Below the pieces are notes generated by a model. The model had not been told where the DNA came from. It made no database searches and was given only the letters and a program-made list of their open reading frames with translations. A stretch of 64,000 nt of DNA from Symsagittifera roscoffensis (Eukaryota > Xenacoelomorpha > Acoela > Convolutidae), in the NCBI RefSeq assembly GCF_963678635.1, contig NC_087063.1, forward strand, positions 56,477,259-56,541,258, given 5' to 3'. Positions 33,201 through 43,079 of the stretch are shown in pieces; position 1 is the stretch's first letter; every line of letters begins with the position of its first letter. The position numbers and the translations under genes were made by a program.

Positions 33201-34451
33201 GTCATACCAATCGAAACTTGGGAATGGATGGGCTTTGACAAAGGTGATTTGATAGACTCGAGAATACGGCTGTCAGCTGCAAACAAAGGGGCCCTTCGGG
33301 TGCTGGGCAGGACGCCGATAATAGCCCTCAATTTGGGGGAACGTAACCTGTGGATGAACTTTCTCGTGGTAGAAAACCTAGATGAATCTGACCAATTCAT
33401 TTTGGGCAGAGACTTCATCAGGAATTTCGACGTTACGATTGATCTAAATAACGCAATGTTCAGGATACGAAACCCGGATAGGAGGTACGCAATAAAACCG
33501 GTAAATTTAATAATGGCAAATGAAACCAAAGCACCGGTATTCTTGAGTAGGAGGGTGAGGCTAAAGGCGAATGAAGCAGCAATCGTAGGCTTGAGGATAA
33601 AAAATTACAATGAACTAAGTGACAACAAACAAGTGTGTATAGTTCCGAATCCTAATAGTCAAAGTGCTGCTGTTTTAGGAAGATCCTTCTCGATAACGAA
33701 GAGCGGCCTCTTCGTCAGTGTCTTGTTGAATACTATTGATATACCGATCACGATACAGAGAGGGAGGAAACTGGGATATGCTTTACCGGTTAAAACCCGA
33801 TATGAAACAACTGAGAACTCAAAACAAAATGAAGTTGTTGATTGTCCCAATCATAGGGACAAAATTTGTATCTTGAGACGATTGCAGAAAATAAAAGATT
33901 CTTCAGGTCTTGTTAAATCACTTAAGTCAGAGACGGACGATGGGCTGTCGAGCTGTTCGATTTTTCCAGAGCGGCCCACACTAGATGAAATGCAAACTGA
34001 TAAACCGGTCCTGCCCGAGATTGAACATTTGAGGGTCAAACTGGAAGATGAACAGCTCGAAGCCATCAAGGACGTACTAGAGCGGAACGAAGAAGTTTTT
34101 TCGAGGCATAAAGCGGATATCGGGTGTTGTAATTTTGTTGAGCATGAAATAGAACTTGAGGAGAACGCGGTACCGCACAGGGAGGGGGCGAGGCGCATGA
34201 CCCCACACAAATCGGAGGCGTGTAGAAAAGAAATCGAGACGTTACTAGAGTATGACATGATAGAACCATCCAAGTCACCGTGGGCGTGTGGAGTAGTGAT
34301 GGCCAAAAATAAAGGCGACCAGTTGAGATTTTGTTGTGACTTTCGATACCTGAACTCCGTCACGGTGAAGGATGCCTATCCCATACCTAGGATTGATGAG
34401 AGCCTCTCGAAGTTAGGCGATGCAAAATTGTTTCCACGACTCTTGATTTAG
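30213..34451 (+). pseudogene. gag-pol: R1 Gag-protease-RT (N-terminal part of polyprotein)
   Basis: A 1,412-codon frame from ATG 30,213. Residues 1-200 are acidic/basic low complexity; 205-310 are a coiled coil; about 435-590 are a Gag core (FDTWVEVMRLHLEQDNLSDE, IDRFLDDLESLRRR). Two imperfect zinc knuckles follow: CANCGSADLHVADC (near 631), and CFFCNQEGYFRMDC (near 683) with Tyr at the His position. The retropepsin active site DTGA is at 990 and ILGRDF near 1,064. The RT fingers start near 1,323 (KEIETLLEYDMIEPSKSPWA, FCCDFRYLNSVTVKDAYPIP). At 34,434 two extra bases (or one lost) shift the frame just before LDLGSAFWQV, and the old frame stops at a TAG. The break lies inside the RT palm, so it is a lesion, not the usual gag/pol frameshift. 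Confidence 0.92.
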
Positions 34452-35860
34452 GCTCGGCCTTTTGGCAGGTACCACTAAGGAAGCAGGACAGGGACAAGAC
34501 AGGGTTCGCCTGCGAGTTGGGTCTGTTTCAATGGAAACGGATGCTGTTTGGACTTTTCAATGCCACAGCCACATTTCAGCGGTTGATGGCACACGCGCTG
34601 ATAGGCGTGACGAAGAAGTATGGCAATCTGGTAATGTGCTACGTGGATAACGTGGTGACAGCGACGCCCACATTGGAAGACCACATTGAGAGACTTGACG
34701 AAGTGTTCGCATGCATGAAAAGGTCGGGGCTAAAGTGTAAACCATCAAAGTGCGAGATACTCAAGGACTCAATAAAATACTTGGACAGGATGGTAGACAA
34801 GCACGGCATCAGACCTGATCCGGACGCCGTGGAAGCAGTCCTAACCTGGAAATCACCGAAGACAGAACACCAGTTGATGAGCTTCCTGGGTTTCGCTAAC
34901 TATTATAGAGAGTTCATCAAAGGCTATGCGGACAAGGTATACCGGATGCAACAATTAATGAGACACAAGGGCAAGAAGTTCACGTGGAACAACGCAACAG
35001 AAGAGTCATTCCAGAGAATAAAGAAAGAGCTATGTGAGGCACCAGTACTGGGTATGCCGACTGAGAAAGGGATGTACGTGCTGGACACGGTCGCGATTTC
35101 TGGGATTCTCCATCAAGAACAAGAATATAATGGGAAGACAGTCTTGAGACCAATAGCGTACGGGAGCAAAGTCCTGAGTGACACGGAAATGAAGTACGGA
35201 GCACCGAAAGCAGAGATGTTCGCGGTGGTTACCTTTGTCGAGAAATACAGGGCATACCTGGGCAGTGAGCCATTCAAGTTGCGAGTCGACAACCGAGCAC
35301 TGAGCTGGCTGAAAACGTACTCAATGGACCAAAGTTACATTGGGAGGTGGATAGTTCGCCTGGACGGATATAACATGATAATTGAGCATAGAACACAAGA
35401 TAAACATCAGAATGCCGACAGCTTGAGTAAGAAGACGGAGTTCTATGAGAGACAAGAGCAAAGAGAGGCAGACAGACCTGAAATAAAAGATGGCTTCTCC
35501 TTCATGGACAAGGAAACGTACGACAGTCTTCCACTCACGAGATGGCTGGACAAATCAGGCAAACCGATTGAAGATCATCCTGAATTACCTAAAGAACCTC
35601 CAGAAAAGACCATCTTGAAGAAGAGCAGAAGGATTCCGATAGAGATAATACTCAAGTCGAAGATCGTGAGGGAGACGCTCAAGGCAGAAGGCTATGATCT
35701 TAACCAGGTAGAAGCAGGAACTGCACAGATAGATGATGACTTAATGAGGTTGCTCGAGAAACTATCAGATGATAAGCCCGTGATCCAAGAGAAGGGTCAA
35801 GAGGAACCGGAAGTCACTATACTTCGGAGAAAAGAAACAGTGAACAAAACTGACTCCTGA
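34436..35860 (+). pseudogene. pol: R1 RT palm and RNase H
   Basis: In the shifted frame the RT resumes with TTLDLGSAFWQVPLRKQ, GLFQWKRMLFGLFNAT and the catalytic box at 34,640-34,651. That box reads YVDN where active enzymes have YVDD. RNase H follows: VLDTVAISGILHQ (35,078) lacks the DAS of the usual TDAS motif, so an essential Asp appears deleted. LRPIAYGSKVLSDTE, VDNRALSWL and HQNADSLS are present. An acidic linker leads to a TGA at 35,858. The frame continues past the stop into integrase. RT converts the genomic RNA to DNA and RNase H removes the RNA; both look inactivated here. Confidence 0.9.
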
Positions 35861-38206
35861 AGAGGAAGCGTCACTGACAGCAAAGATGTCGTGCGGTCAC
35901 TAGTTGACAAAATCCCCGAAAACATTCTGGAGCAGACCAAGGTTAGGAAAAAGAAAGTGACGTTCAAGGAAGATACTGAACACCTGGGACTAGGTCAAGA
36001 GTCCGGGAAGTGTTCCATGTTCACGGAAGAAGAAACCGGAGAAGGGAAATTGTCCGGGGAGCGTGAAGGATGGGATGAAGACTCGGATGAGAGCAGCGAA
36101 AACCAAGACAGTCTGTGCATGATATTGGCGGAAGAGAAGACAAGGCACCATGACAGGGAGTTGCAGACGGATCCATCTTCAGGAACGTACAATCTGGACA
36201 TACAGGAGATACGAGGTGGTGAAGAACTTGAGAAAATTGCTGTTTCAAGGAAGCCATTCAGGGAACTATCATGCAACTCAAACGTCAGAACGAATCTGGT
36301 GCCAGAAGGTGATGTGAAAATCGTGAAAAGGATGATATGCGTGAAGCTGAGTGATGACATCCACAACCCTGGTGAGATGAATGGACAGATCATGGCGCTA
36401 AAGGAGCATGTCAAGGCGAGATACAGGCTGTCAGACCTAATAAGAGCCCAAAAGAATGACAAAATGACAAGTAACCTCTCCAAATGGATCCAGTCGGGGT
36501 TCAAGGAGAATGGGGAACTCGAGGAAGACAGCTACAAGATCTTGAGCCAGTTCTACAAAGAAAAGAAAGACTTACTCTACCACACAGCTGATGGGGTGGT
36601 AGCATGCAAGAGGAAAGATGAGGAGAAGATATTACACAAACACAACCTCATCATACTACCACAATTGTATCAAACGGAGGTGCTTTTCAGATCGCACGAC
36701 CAGATGGGGCACCAGGGGATAGATAAAGTACAACAAAGGATACTTCACAGGTTTGATTGGCCAGGAATGAGAAAAGCCAGCGAGAGATGGGTGAATGCCT
36801 GCCTGGCATGCCTACAGGTAAAAGACCCAAGGAAGATGAAGTTTCCCCTCAAGTCCGTCGAGAGCTCAGAATTCAATGAAGTGATGCAGATAGACCATCA
36901 AAAAATCTGCATGACGGAGTCGGGATATAACCAGATACTGGTCATAATAGATCACTTCACAAAGTTGGCGGAAGCGGTTCCGTGCCAGACAGCCTCGGCC
37001 GAGGAGACATGTGATCATCTGATAACGCATTGGATATCGCGGTATGGTTGTCCAATGACTTTCCAGTCGGACAACGGCAAGGCTTTTGTGGGGGACTTGA
37101 CAAAAGAATTGATGAGGAGATCGCACATTGCTCAAGCACACTCGACAACCTACCATCCACAGACCAACGGGTTGGTAGAGAGACAGAACAGGACGCTGGT
37201 CAACATGTTAAGGGTGTACTGCTCAAGATACATGACGGACTGGGATAAATACCTGCCACAGGTAGTAGGGGTCTACAACAGTACACAGCACTCAACGACG
37301 GGCATCAGTACCTTCATGATGTTGACGGGCAGGGAGAGAGCAATGCCTCTGACATTCTTCTACCCGGAATACGACGGGAAAAGGACGTCGTCTCAGGCAT
37401 ACGTGAAAGAAGCGATCAAAAGACAACAGGAGTTAAACGAGCTATGCAGGAGGAACACGGCGCAAGCGCAAATGAGGCAACGCAGAAAATATGACGAAAA
37501 AAAATTACAGGCAAAGCCATATGAAGTGGGCCAATACGTGTGGGTCTTCCAAAATGTCATACCGCCCAAGGGAACAAAGAAACTACTCAAGAAGTGGAGG
37601 GGACCATTCATGATAACGGAAGTTCATCAACAAGGACGGTTCTACCGCTTGAGTACTGGGCGAGCAGCGCATTATGAAAATCTGAAGCCTCAGGTCCCGT
37701 CCCCGGAGGATTGGTGCATACCGAAGGACATGGAGGGTCTCGAGTACCTGGTGGTAGAGCCAGCGTGTGAAGTGAATGAAAAAGGCACTAGAGAGAAAAA
37801 TGATGGTAATGAGAACTTGAGTTTGGACGACAATGAAAAGATAGAGGCGGAGTCTGAAGCAGGATCGTTTGTAGAAGAAGACTGGAACGACCCGGAGCAA
37901 GATGAGGTGCCAAAGTGGATGGAGCCAGATCGACCAATACCACCGGGAACCAGTACTGGCAATCGTAAACGGACCGGCATGAGGTAAAACAGAGACGGGA
38001 ATGACTTCTTGATCGATAAGATACAGCCAGACAAATTGGGCGAGGAACTACTGAGTGCAGGCGAACTGGAAGCCGAAGAGGAATGGCAGGTCATTGACGA
38101 TGGTGGACACTATCCGCAGGAAGACTACTCGACGCCAGAATTGGAGACGGATCTCGAACAGAGTGAGATAGAGAGGAGGGAGAACACGAACTTGAGGATA
38201 CTATAG
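35861..38206 (+). pseudogene. pol: R1 integrase and C-terminal linker
   Basis: Same frame as the preceding segment with no ATG at its start, so it is polyprotein downstream of a nonsense codon. The HHCC zinc domain is HDQMGH...CLAC (near 36,700-36,815). The catalytic triad is D (36,893), D (37,070) and E (37,178), i.e. D-58-D-35-E, intact. The C-terminal domain has VGQYVWVF and KKWRGPFMITEV, a GPY/F-type module typical of one Ty3/gypsy branch. A TAA at 37,985 interrupts an acidic tail that stays open to a TAG at 38,204. Integrase inserts the cDNA; its own residues look complete. Confidence 0.9.
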
Positions 38207-38209
38207 TGG

Positions 38210-39007
38210 ATGCGCGATGTCAAAGACGAGAGCCGCGAAGGACAAAGCATTCAACAAGTCGACGTATCATCGGCAAATTACATGAAGGCAGAGGACCCTC
38301 TTTTTGGATGGACGGCAACAGACAGGCCACTGGACATTCCTCTGGACAATTCAGACCCGACAACATCGACGGGGACGTCGATAAATATTTTTGTCCGGGG
38401 ACTGGGGGTAGGACTTACCCACACCGAAAATTTGATGATAAAGAAGCTCAACGAAGTGAGAGAAACAAGCGAATTGGAACTGGAAGAAGAAGAGCCAGAG
38501 CCTACCATAGGTCGGAATTTCAAAACGAAATTTGAAATACCCAATGAGTACTCGGAAAACATCATGATAACGGATAGCGACTTCATCCTGTCAAACAGGA
38601 CTAGCGCGATCTGCATCACGGCGGACATGAGTTTCAAATCAAGATTGGAAGCTGACTTCAAAAGAGAGTACCAGAACGTGGAGTTTCTGTTCAGACAGAG
38701 ACCAGGACTGGGAGGGATGGCAGCGCTTCCACCATCAGTAGCACAAGTCCCGGGCAAATATCTGTGCTTCCTAGTGACGAGGGTCAATGACAGGAACACA
38801 ATTGATCCCGAATACGTGATGTTGGCACTAACAAGGCTACGAGACTTCATGATTGAAAGAGGAATAACGGAGGTCTCAATGCCGGTGTATGACCCAAACA
38901 GGGGCAAACTGAGCTCAAGGGAATTGTACGCTATCCTACACGTAGTCTTCGCGGAAACTGAGATAATGGTGTATCTGCACAAGAAATACTACTTGAGCAT
39001 TGCCTGA
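38210..39007 (+). CDS. R1 ORF-M: divergent macro-domain protein
   Basis: A 265-aa ORF, ATG three bases after the Pol TAG and in the same frame as Pol, so it may be a separate ORF or the polyprotein's C-terminus. Residues 1-120 are acidic linker. From about 125 on, the order of elements fits an ADP-ribose-binding macro domain of the Poa1p-like kind: ICITADMSFKSRLEADFKRE, GMAALPPSVAQVPGKYLCFL, VTRVNDRNTIDPEYVMLALT, LRDFMIERGITEVSMPVYDP, ILHVVFAETEIMVYLH. The usual glycine-rich ligand loop (MGxGIA) and the GCGL loop are substituted, so ADP-ribose chemistry may be altered or lost. Macro domains read or remove ADP-ribose and can counter host PARP responses; that role is inference. Confidence 0.6.
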   Translation: MRDVKDESREGQSIQQVDVSSANYMKAEDPLFGWTATDRPLDIPLDNSDPTTSTGTSINIFVRGLGVGLTHTENLMIKKLNEVRETSELELEEEEPEPTIGRNFKTKFEIPNEYSENIMITDSDFILSNRTSAICITADMSFKSRLEADFKREYQNVEFLFRQRPGLGGMAALPPSVAQVPGKYLCFLVTRVNDRNTIDPEYVMLALTRLRDFMIERGITEVSMPVYDPNRGKLSSRELYAILHVVFAETEIMVYLHKKYYLSIA

Positions 39008-39541
39008 GTTGGGGACACGGGGTCTCGAGTTGGGCGTGAGGGAGGAGTCTTGAGTTAGGTACTGGGGCGCGGCACAGGTAAAGGGATCTTAAGACGCGAT
39101 TGGCATGACAATTGAATTTTAGAAGAATTAACGGTACTAAAACATAAAATAAATCTGCATGCTTTTAAGGAAAATCCAATTGAATTGTGTTAAGTGAAAA
39201 GAAAATGATAAGATTTTAACCATACTGGTAAAAGGGGGGTTTCTAGGGTAGGAAAATGACATGTTAAGTCTTAATATGGTTTCTGTTTTCAGATCAAGTT
39301 TGAAAAACAAAGTTGAAAAATCCAACTATACTTAAGCGAGAGACAGAAAGGGAAATCTTGATTGATCTCGCGACAATCGACACCTGCAGCAAGTCTTTGC
39401 AAGGGAACATTTCTAGAGAATTCTTGAGTTTGGTAATACTTGAGTCGGTAAGGTAATTCTTGAGCTGGTTAATACTTGAATCGGTAAGGTAATTCTTGAG
39501 TTGGTTAATACATACTTGAATACATCCCGAAGTCACAGAGA
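39008..39541 (+). other. R1 spacer between ORF-M and ORF1
   Basis: No gene. It contains a 36-bp tandem repeat (below) and several CTTGAG/CTCGAG words. A second promoter or splice region for the cargo would fit this place, but I see no TATA box. Confidence 0.6.
39419..39520 (+). repeat. 36-bp tandem repeat, about 2.7 copies
   Basis: AATTCTTGAG starts at 39,419, 39,455 and 39,491; the unit continues TTGGTTAATACTTGAATCGG. Confidence 0.85.
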
Positions 39542-41437
39542 ATGGCAGACAGGTTCTGGAAATCCATGCCCGCGGCCCTGAAGAAGCCTACTCTCGATGA
39601 GCTGTACAGACGCCTGAGGGACCTGGATTATACCCAAATAGACGAGAGAATGGCGGTAATGCTGAATGCCATCCTCCAGTTGGAAGAACAGGGTGAATGC
39701 AGGGAGTCTGCGACGGAGGCTGTCTTGATGGTCGGCTACACCACCTCGGGAATATCAAATCAGGAACAGACCAGATGATTGTCTTGGAATGTGGATGGAG
39801 GAGTAAGGGGCTTTGACTTGGCAAGGAATCCTGACCTGAGTAACAATACCGAATATGGCGCAGGAGAATTCCCACTACCAACTAGGCCATCAGCAAGATC
39901 TACAGGCCAGAGCTCGAGTAAGGTGCCATCGATGACGCGAGCACAACAGACGACTGAGGCATATCCGGATCTTGGTGTTCTAAAAAAAGAGCTCGAGAAG
40001 ACGCAGAGGGAAAGGAACAAGGCGAACCTCGATCGGGATCAGGCAAAGCTGGATCGGGAAAAGGTTCAGCTGGAAAGGGACCAGGCGGTCAACGAACGAG
40101 ATCAGACTCTGAGGTTGCCTGAGATGCTGCGGGCTGAACATCAGCAGGAGCTAAGGGTGCGGGAGAATGCCGCAAATTGTGAGCAACTGAAGTCGGAGAT
40201 GGAGAGAATAGAACAACGACAACGCGAACTTGACGCACAGAAGGGAGCCAGGTCATAGGAGTGAGTGGTTACCAGCTCGAGGCCAGAGTCACGCATGGAA
40301 GTGGATGAAGCCCCCAGGGCAAGAGGACGGTTCAACCTTGACCGCGAGGCTCGAGAACACATGAGTGAAGGGTTGGAAGTCTGGATACCGAATGAAGCAA
40401 CGTCCTCCTTGCGTAGCTTAGAAACGCAACCCATACGCCCACTGATGGATGTGGTACTGCCGGGATATACCCCAACCTCGATCTCGAGTGACAGTCAGGT
40501 GAGCGGCGGCTCATCGCGTCTGAAGGAGCTGAGCGAGAAATTGCGGCAGAGAAGTCGTGAAAGTTCGGCAAGACCGGAGCTTCCCCCAACGTGGAGGGAA
40601 CAGCCGGTCAGGAGCGTCGTGATCTCGAGTTATAAGAAAAACACCGAGAAGAGGTACCACAGGCACACTCGGCTGGATTGGAATGCGGAACAGAAAGCCA
40701 GGAGGGATTGCTTTCATGATGCAGCGTGGGTGGAATATCTTGCGCCACCCCGTATGCCAGAAGGCGCGGTCCACCTAATTATAGGGGACAGCCTAGTGCG
40801 GGTGTTGACCCGGATCCAATCGCACTGGCAGACAGGAATCTTGAGTTTCGCTGGAGCTGCCACGCCACAGATGTTGGCAACGCTTGAGATGCTAGGGATG
40901 ACTAAAGTGTACACGGTGACCCTGATGATCGGGACGAATGATGTATCAAGGGAAGAAGCGAGGAAAATAACGAGGCTGCACGCCAAGATGAGCTGCCTTC
41001 TTGAGGAGCTGAGGATCCAGATGGACCCCATCCTGTTGACAGTATGTACTGTCCCTTATAACATGAAGTTCGATCAGCACGCCTTGGAAATGAACGAGAA
41101 GGTGCGGAACCTAAACAGGGTGATCCGAGAAATCCACCGGAAGAGTGTGCTCCCCGTCGGACTGTTGGACGTGGCGGAAAGCATGGAGCAAGCGGGATTC
41201 CCTGAGGACACCTCCAATGATGGAATCCACTTCGATAGACCGAGGGGAGCAGAGTGGCTGAATGATGTCTTTCAAGGACACATAAATGCGCTAGAGGCGG
41301 ATCTGCTAGAGACGGCCCAATTCACATTAGGAGGGCCTTGTCTGGTCGCTTGGGACCGAGGGTCGATACTAGAGACAGCTCAAGGAGCAACCAGGCCAGA
41401 TTGCCGAGTGCCACGCCAATGGAGTCTGAGGAGGTGA
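39542..41437 (+). pseudogene. R1 ORF1: coiled coil plus SGNH/GDSL hydrolase domain
   Basis: One frame from ATG 39,542 to TGA 41,435, interrupted by in-frame stops TGA 39,776, TAG 40,256 and TGA 40,262. The first 240 codons include a charged coiled coil (RERNKANLDRDQAKLDREK). The C-terminal domain has the SGNH blocks: IIGDSLVR (GDS at 40,784-40,792), GTND (40,931-40,942) and DGIHF (41,219-41,233), giving the Ser, Gly/Asn and Asp-His residues of a lipase/esterase-type site. Without the stops it would be about 630 aa, longer than the R2 homologue. SGNH enzymes hydrolyse ester bonds of lipids or sugars; the substrate here is unknown. Confidence 0.75.
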
Positions 41438-41472
41438 CGTCATAAACGCCTCCAGGTTCGGCAATATCCTCA

Positions 41473-41979
41473 GTGGTAGTGGCAGAGAGCAAGCGGGTGG
41501 AGAGGCCTATGGAGACAGCTCGCTTGAGATATCCAGAGAAGGTGAAAGGGCTGGACCTAGAAGGTTTGGAATGCAGGCGAGAATTGGCCGAGACTCTGGG
41601 TATTGAACGAGTGTCGCACGAAGACTTGAGCAGACATCATTGCGTGGACTGGTTGAAGGCTCATGAGACGCACTTCTCGAGAGCAAAACTGATGGAGACC
41701 GCGGACCTGACCGGAATTCCCACGAAGGCGATCATGGGACCCATCAACTATAGACCTCTCAAGCTGCCGGGGAGTCCTGGACTCATAGCAGAACCCCCCA
41801 AACACCAAACGAGCATCGCCAGGATCAGATTGGCGACCCCGGCACAGTTGAGGGTGGTGGACAAGCTGCTGAATCCGGGGGGAATGGAATTGCCAGATGC
41901 CGCTTACGAAGGCTCGAAATTGGCGGAAGATCCAGGTACGGGAAGCCCTGTGGGAGCACCCAGCTGGCCAAGACTTTGA
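41473..41979 (+). CDS. R1 ORF2: conserved cargo protein
   Basis: A frame of 168 codons without an early ATG (first in-frame Met is METARLRYPEK). The core VDWLKAHETHFSRAKLMETA, DLTGIPTKAIMGPINYRPL matches R2 ORF2 (VDWLLAEQKQFSS, ADLNGLPQDITFGPLNTRSL). It overlaps ORF3 by 4 nt. No known domain. The start is uncertain: the true N-terminus may lie upstream in another frame. Confidence 0.55.
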   Translation: MVVAESKRVERPMETARLRYPEKVKGLDLEGLECRRELAETLGIERVSHEDLSRHHCVDWLKAHETHFSRAKLMETADLTGIPTKAIMGPINYRPLKLPGSPGLIAEPPKHQTSIARIRLATPAQLRVVDKLLNPGGMELPDAAYEGSKLAEDPGTGSPVGAPSWPRL

Positions 41980-43064
41980 CAGTTTACGATAGAGCAGATC
42001 CAGCTGCTGCGAGGGTAGTCATTGTGGCGGGATCAGACTTCGAAGGAACGTCTCCTAAGCTGTTTTGGCCGGAGACTCTGATATACTCTTTGCCAGGAGC
42101 CGAACTAAATCAGATGTTGACTCTAGTGGTGGCAATAAAGTCGGAAATGCCCTGTGAGCCTGAGCTGCTATTGTTTGCAGGAATGAATGATCATCTGCAC
42201 GCGGCGGGACTTCTTGAGCAGCTGAAGGGCAATGAACCGACATCGAGGAAGATATGGGAAGCCATTCAGACGTTGTTTGCGGCGATGAATGAGGTGCAAG
42301 AGAATGTTGTCTCGAGATTTGGATCCAAGACGAAGGTGGTGTTCACTACATCCCCTGGATACGCGAATATGCCACCCGCCCTACAATTCGTGTATGCGGT
42401 CTTGATCCTAATAGCAGAGGGAAACGAATGGCGGATTCTAATGGCAGCCCCCAATCGGCAATTGGAGCCATCGAACCTGAGGCTTCGCAAGTCAGAATTG
42501 GCAGCGGCATGGGCGGACATATCTCATGCACTGAGGGGCTTTTACGGATTAGCCGACATCCTGATCGTATTGGACGAGGTGCTCTTGCTAGAGATATCGA
42601 ACTTTGCCAGGCAACTCAAGTTCAGCCCAGTCATCGGGGACGATCACCCAGCGATAAACCAATTGACGGCCAGCTTGTGGTTTCGGAGCATGGAGGTGAA
42701 GATCACAGGTTCCACCAGCAAGTCTAGAGGTCCGAGCAGCGAGAGAAAAAATGTGGCCGAAACGGAGAAGCAATTAGAGTCGATGGCATATCGTCTGACG
42801 CAAGAGAATGGCTGGTGGCCATTTTTGACACCAAGGCTGGAGAACGCCACGAATAAGACGAGGGAGGAAGCACCACCCCTCGTGAAACAAGTCTGGAGTT
42901 TTCTGGAGAAACAACTAGAGCTGGCCGAAGGAAGAGAGATGACGGTGGCTAGATTTGTCTCGGCAGCCAATGAAGTGACGATTGGAGGGTTCTGGAGAGA
43001 GCACGCAGAGGGTGAGCTGAGGACTAGAAGGGATCATGAGATTCTTAAGTTCTTGAGTCCTTGA
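41976..43064 (+). CDS. R1 ORF3: degenerate SGNH-like protein
   Basis: About 360 codons. The N-terminal third resembles an SGNH fold with altered blocks: VVIVAGSDF where GDS is expected, then LLLFAGMNDHLHAAGLL with an (x)ND like block III, then VVFTTSPGYANMPPALQFVY. R2 ORF3 shares all three (IVASSDY, VVAGSNDHLQSRGLL, FVLSPGYATLPEPLQFVY). The rest is alpha-helical with no known motif. There is no ATG at the start (TTG), so the initiator was lost or translation is coupled to ORF2. Same frame as ORF4, 15 nt downstream. Confidence 0.55.
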   Translation: MTVYDRADPAAARVVIVAGSDFEGTSPKLFWPETLIYSLPGAELNQMLTLVVAIKSEMPCEPELLLFAGMNDHLHAAGLLEQLKGNEPTSRKIWEAIQTLFAAMNEVQENVVSRFGSKTKVVFTTSPGYANMPPALQFVYAVLILIAEGNEWRILMAAPNRQLEPSNLRLRKSELAAAWADISHALRGFYGLADILIVLDEVLLLEISNFARQLKFSPVIGDDHPAINQLTASLWFRSMEVKITGSTSKSRGPSSERKNVAETEKQLESMAYRLTQENGWWPFLTPRLENATNKTREEAPPLVKQVWSFLEKQLELAEGREMTVARFVSAANEVTIGGFWREHAEGELRTRRDHEILKFLSP

Positions 43065-43079
43065 TGGGGGAAAGAATTC

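Noticed and set aside
34430-34440. Programmed ribosomal frameshift between the two Pol parts
   Set aside because: It lies inside the RT palm in the middle of a conserved motif, not between gag and pol, and no clear slippery heptamer is present. A small indel explains it.
34517-34519. Separate gene starting at 34,517 with a TTG codon
   Set aside because: Upstream codons in the same frame encode conserved RT residues, so this is the middle of Pol, not a start.
35858-35860. TGA as selenocysteine or readthrough codon
   Set aside because: There is no sign of a SECIS element, and other stop types (TAA 37,985, TAG 38,204) interrupt the same frame.
38278-38982. Long minus-strand frame opposite ORF-M
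   Set aside because: Antisense shadow of a GC-balanced coding region; the plus frame has the domain signature.
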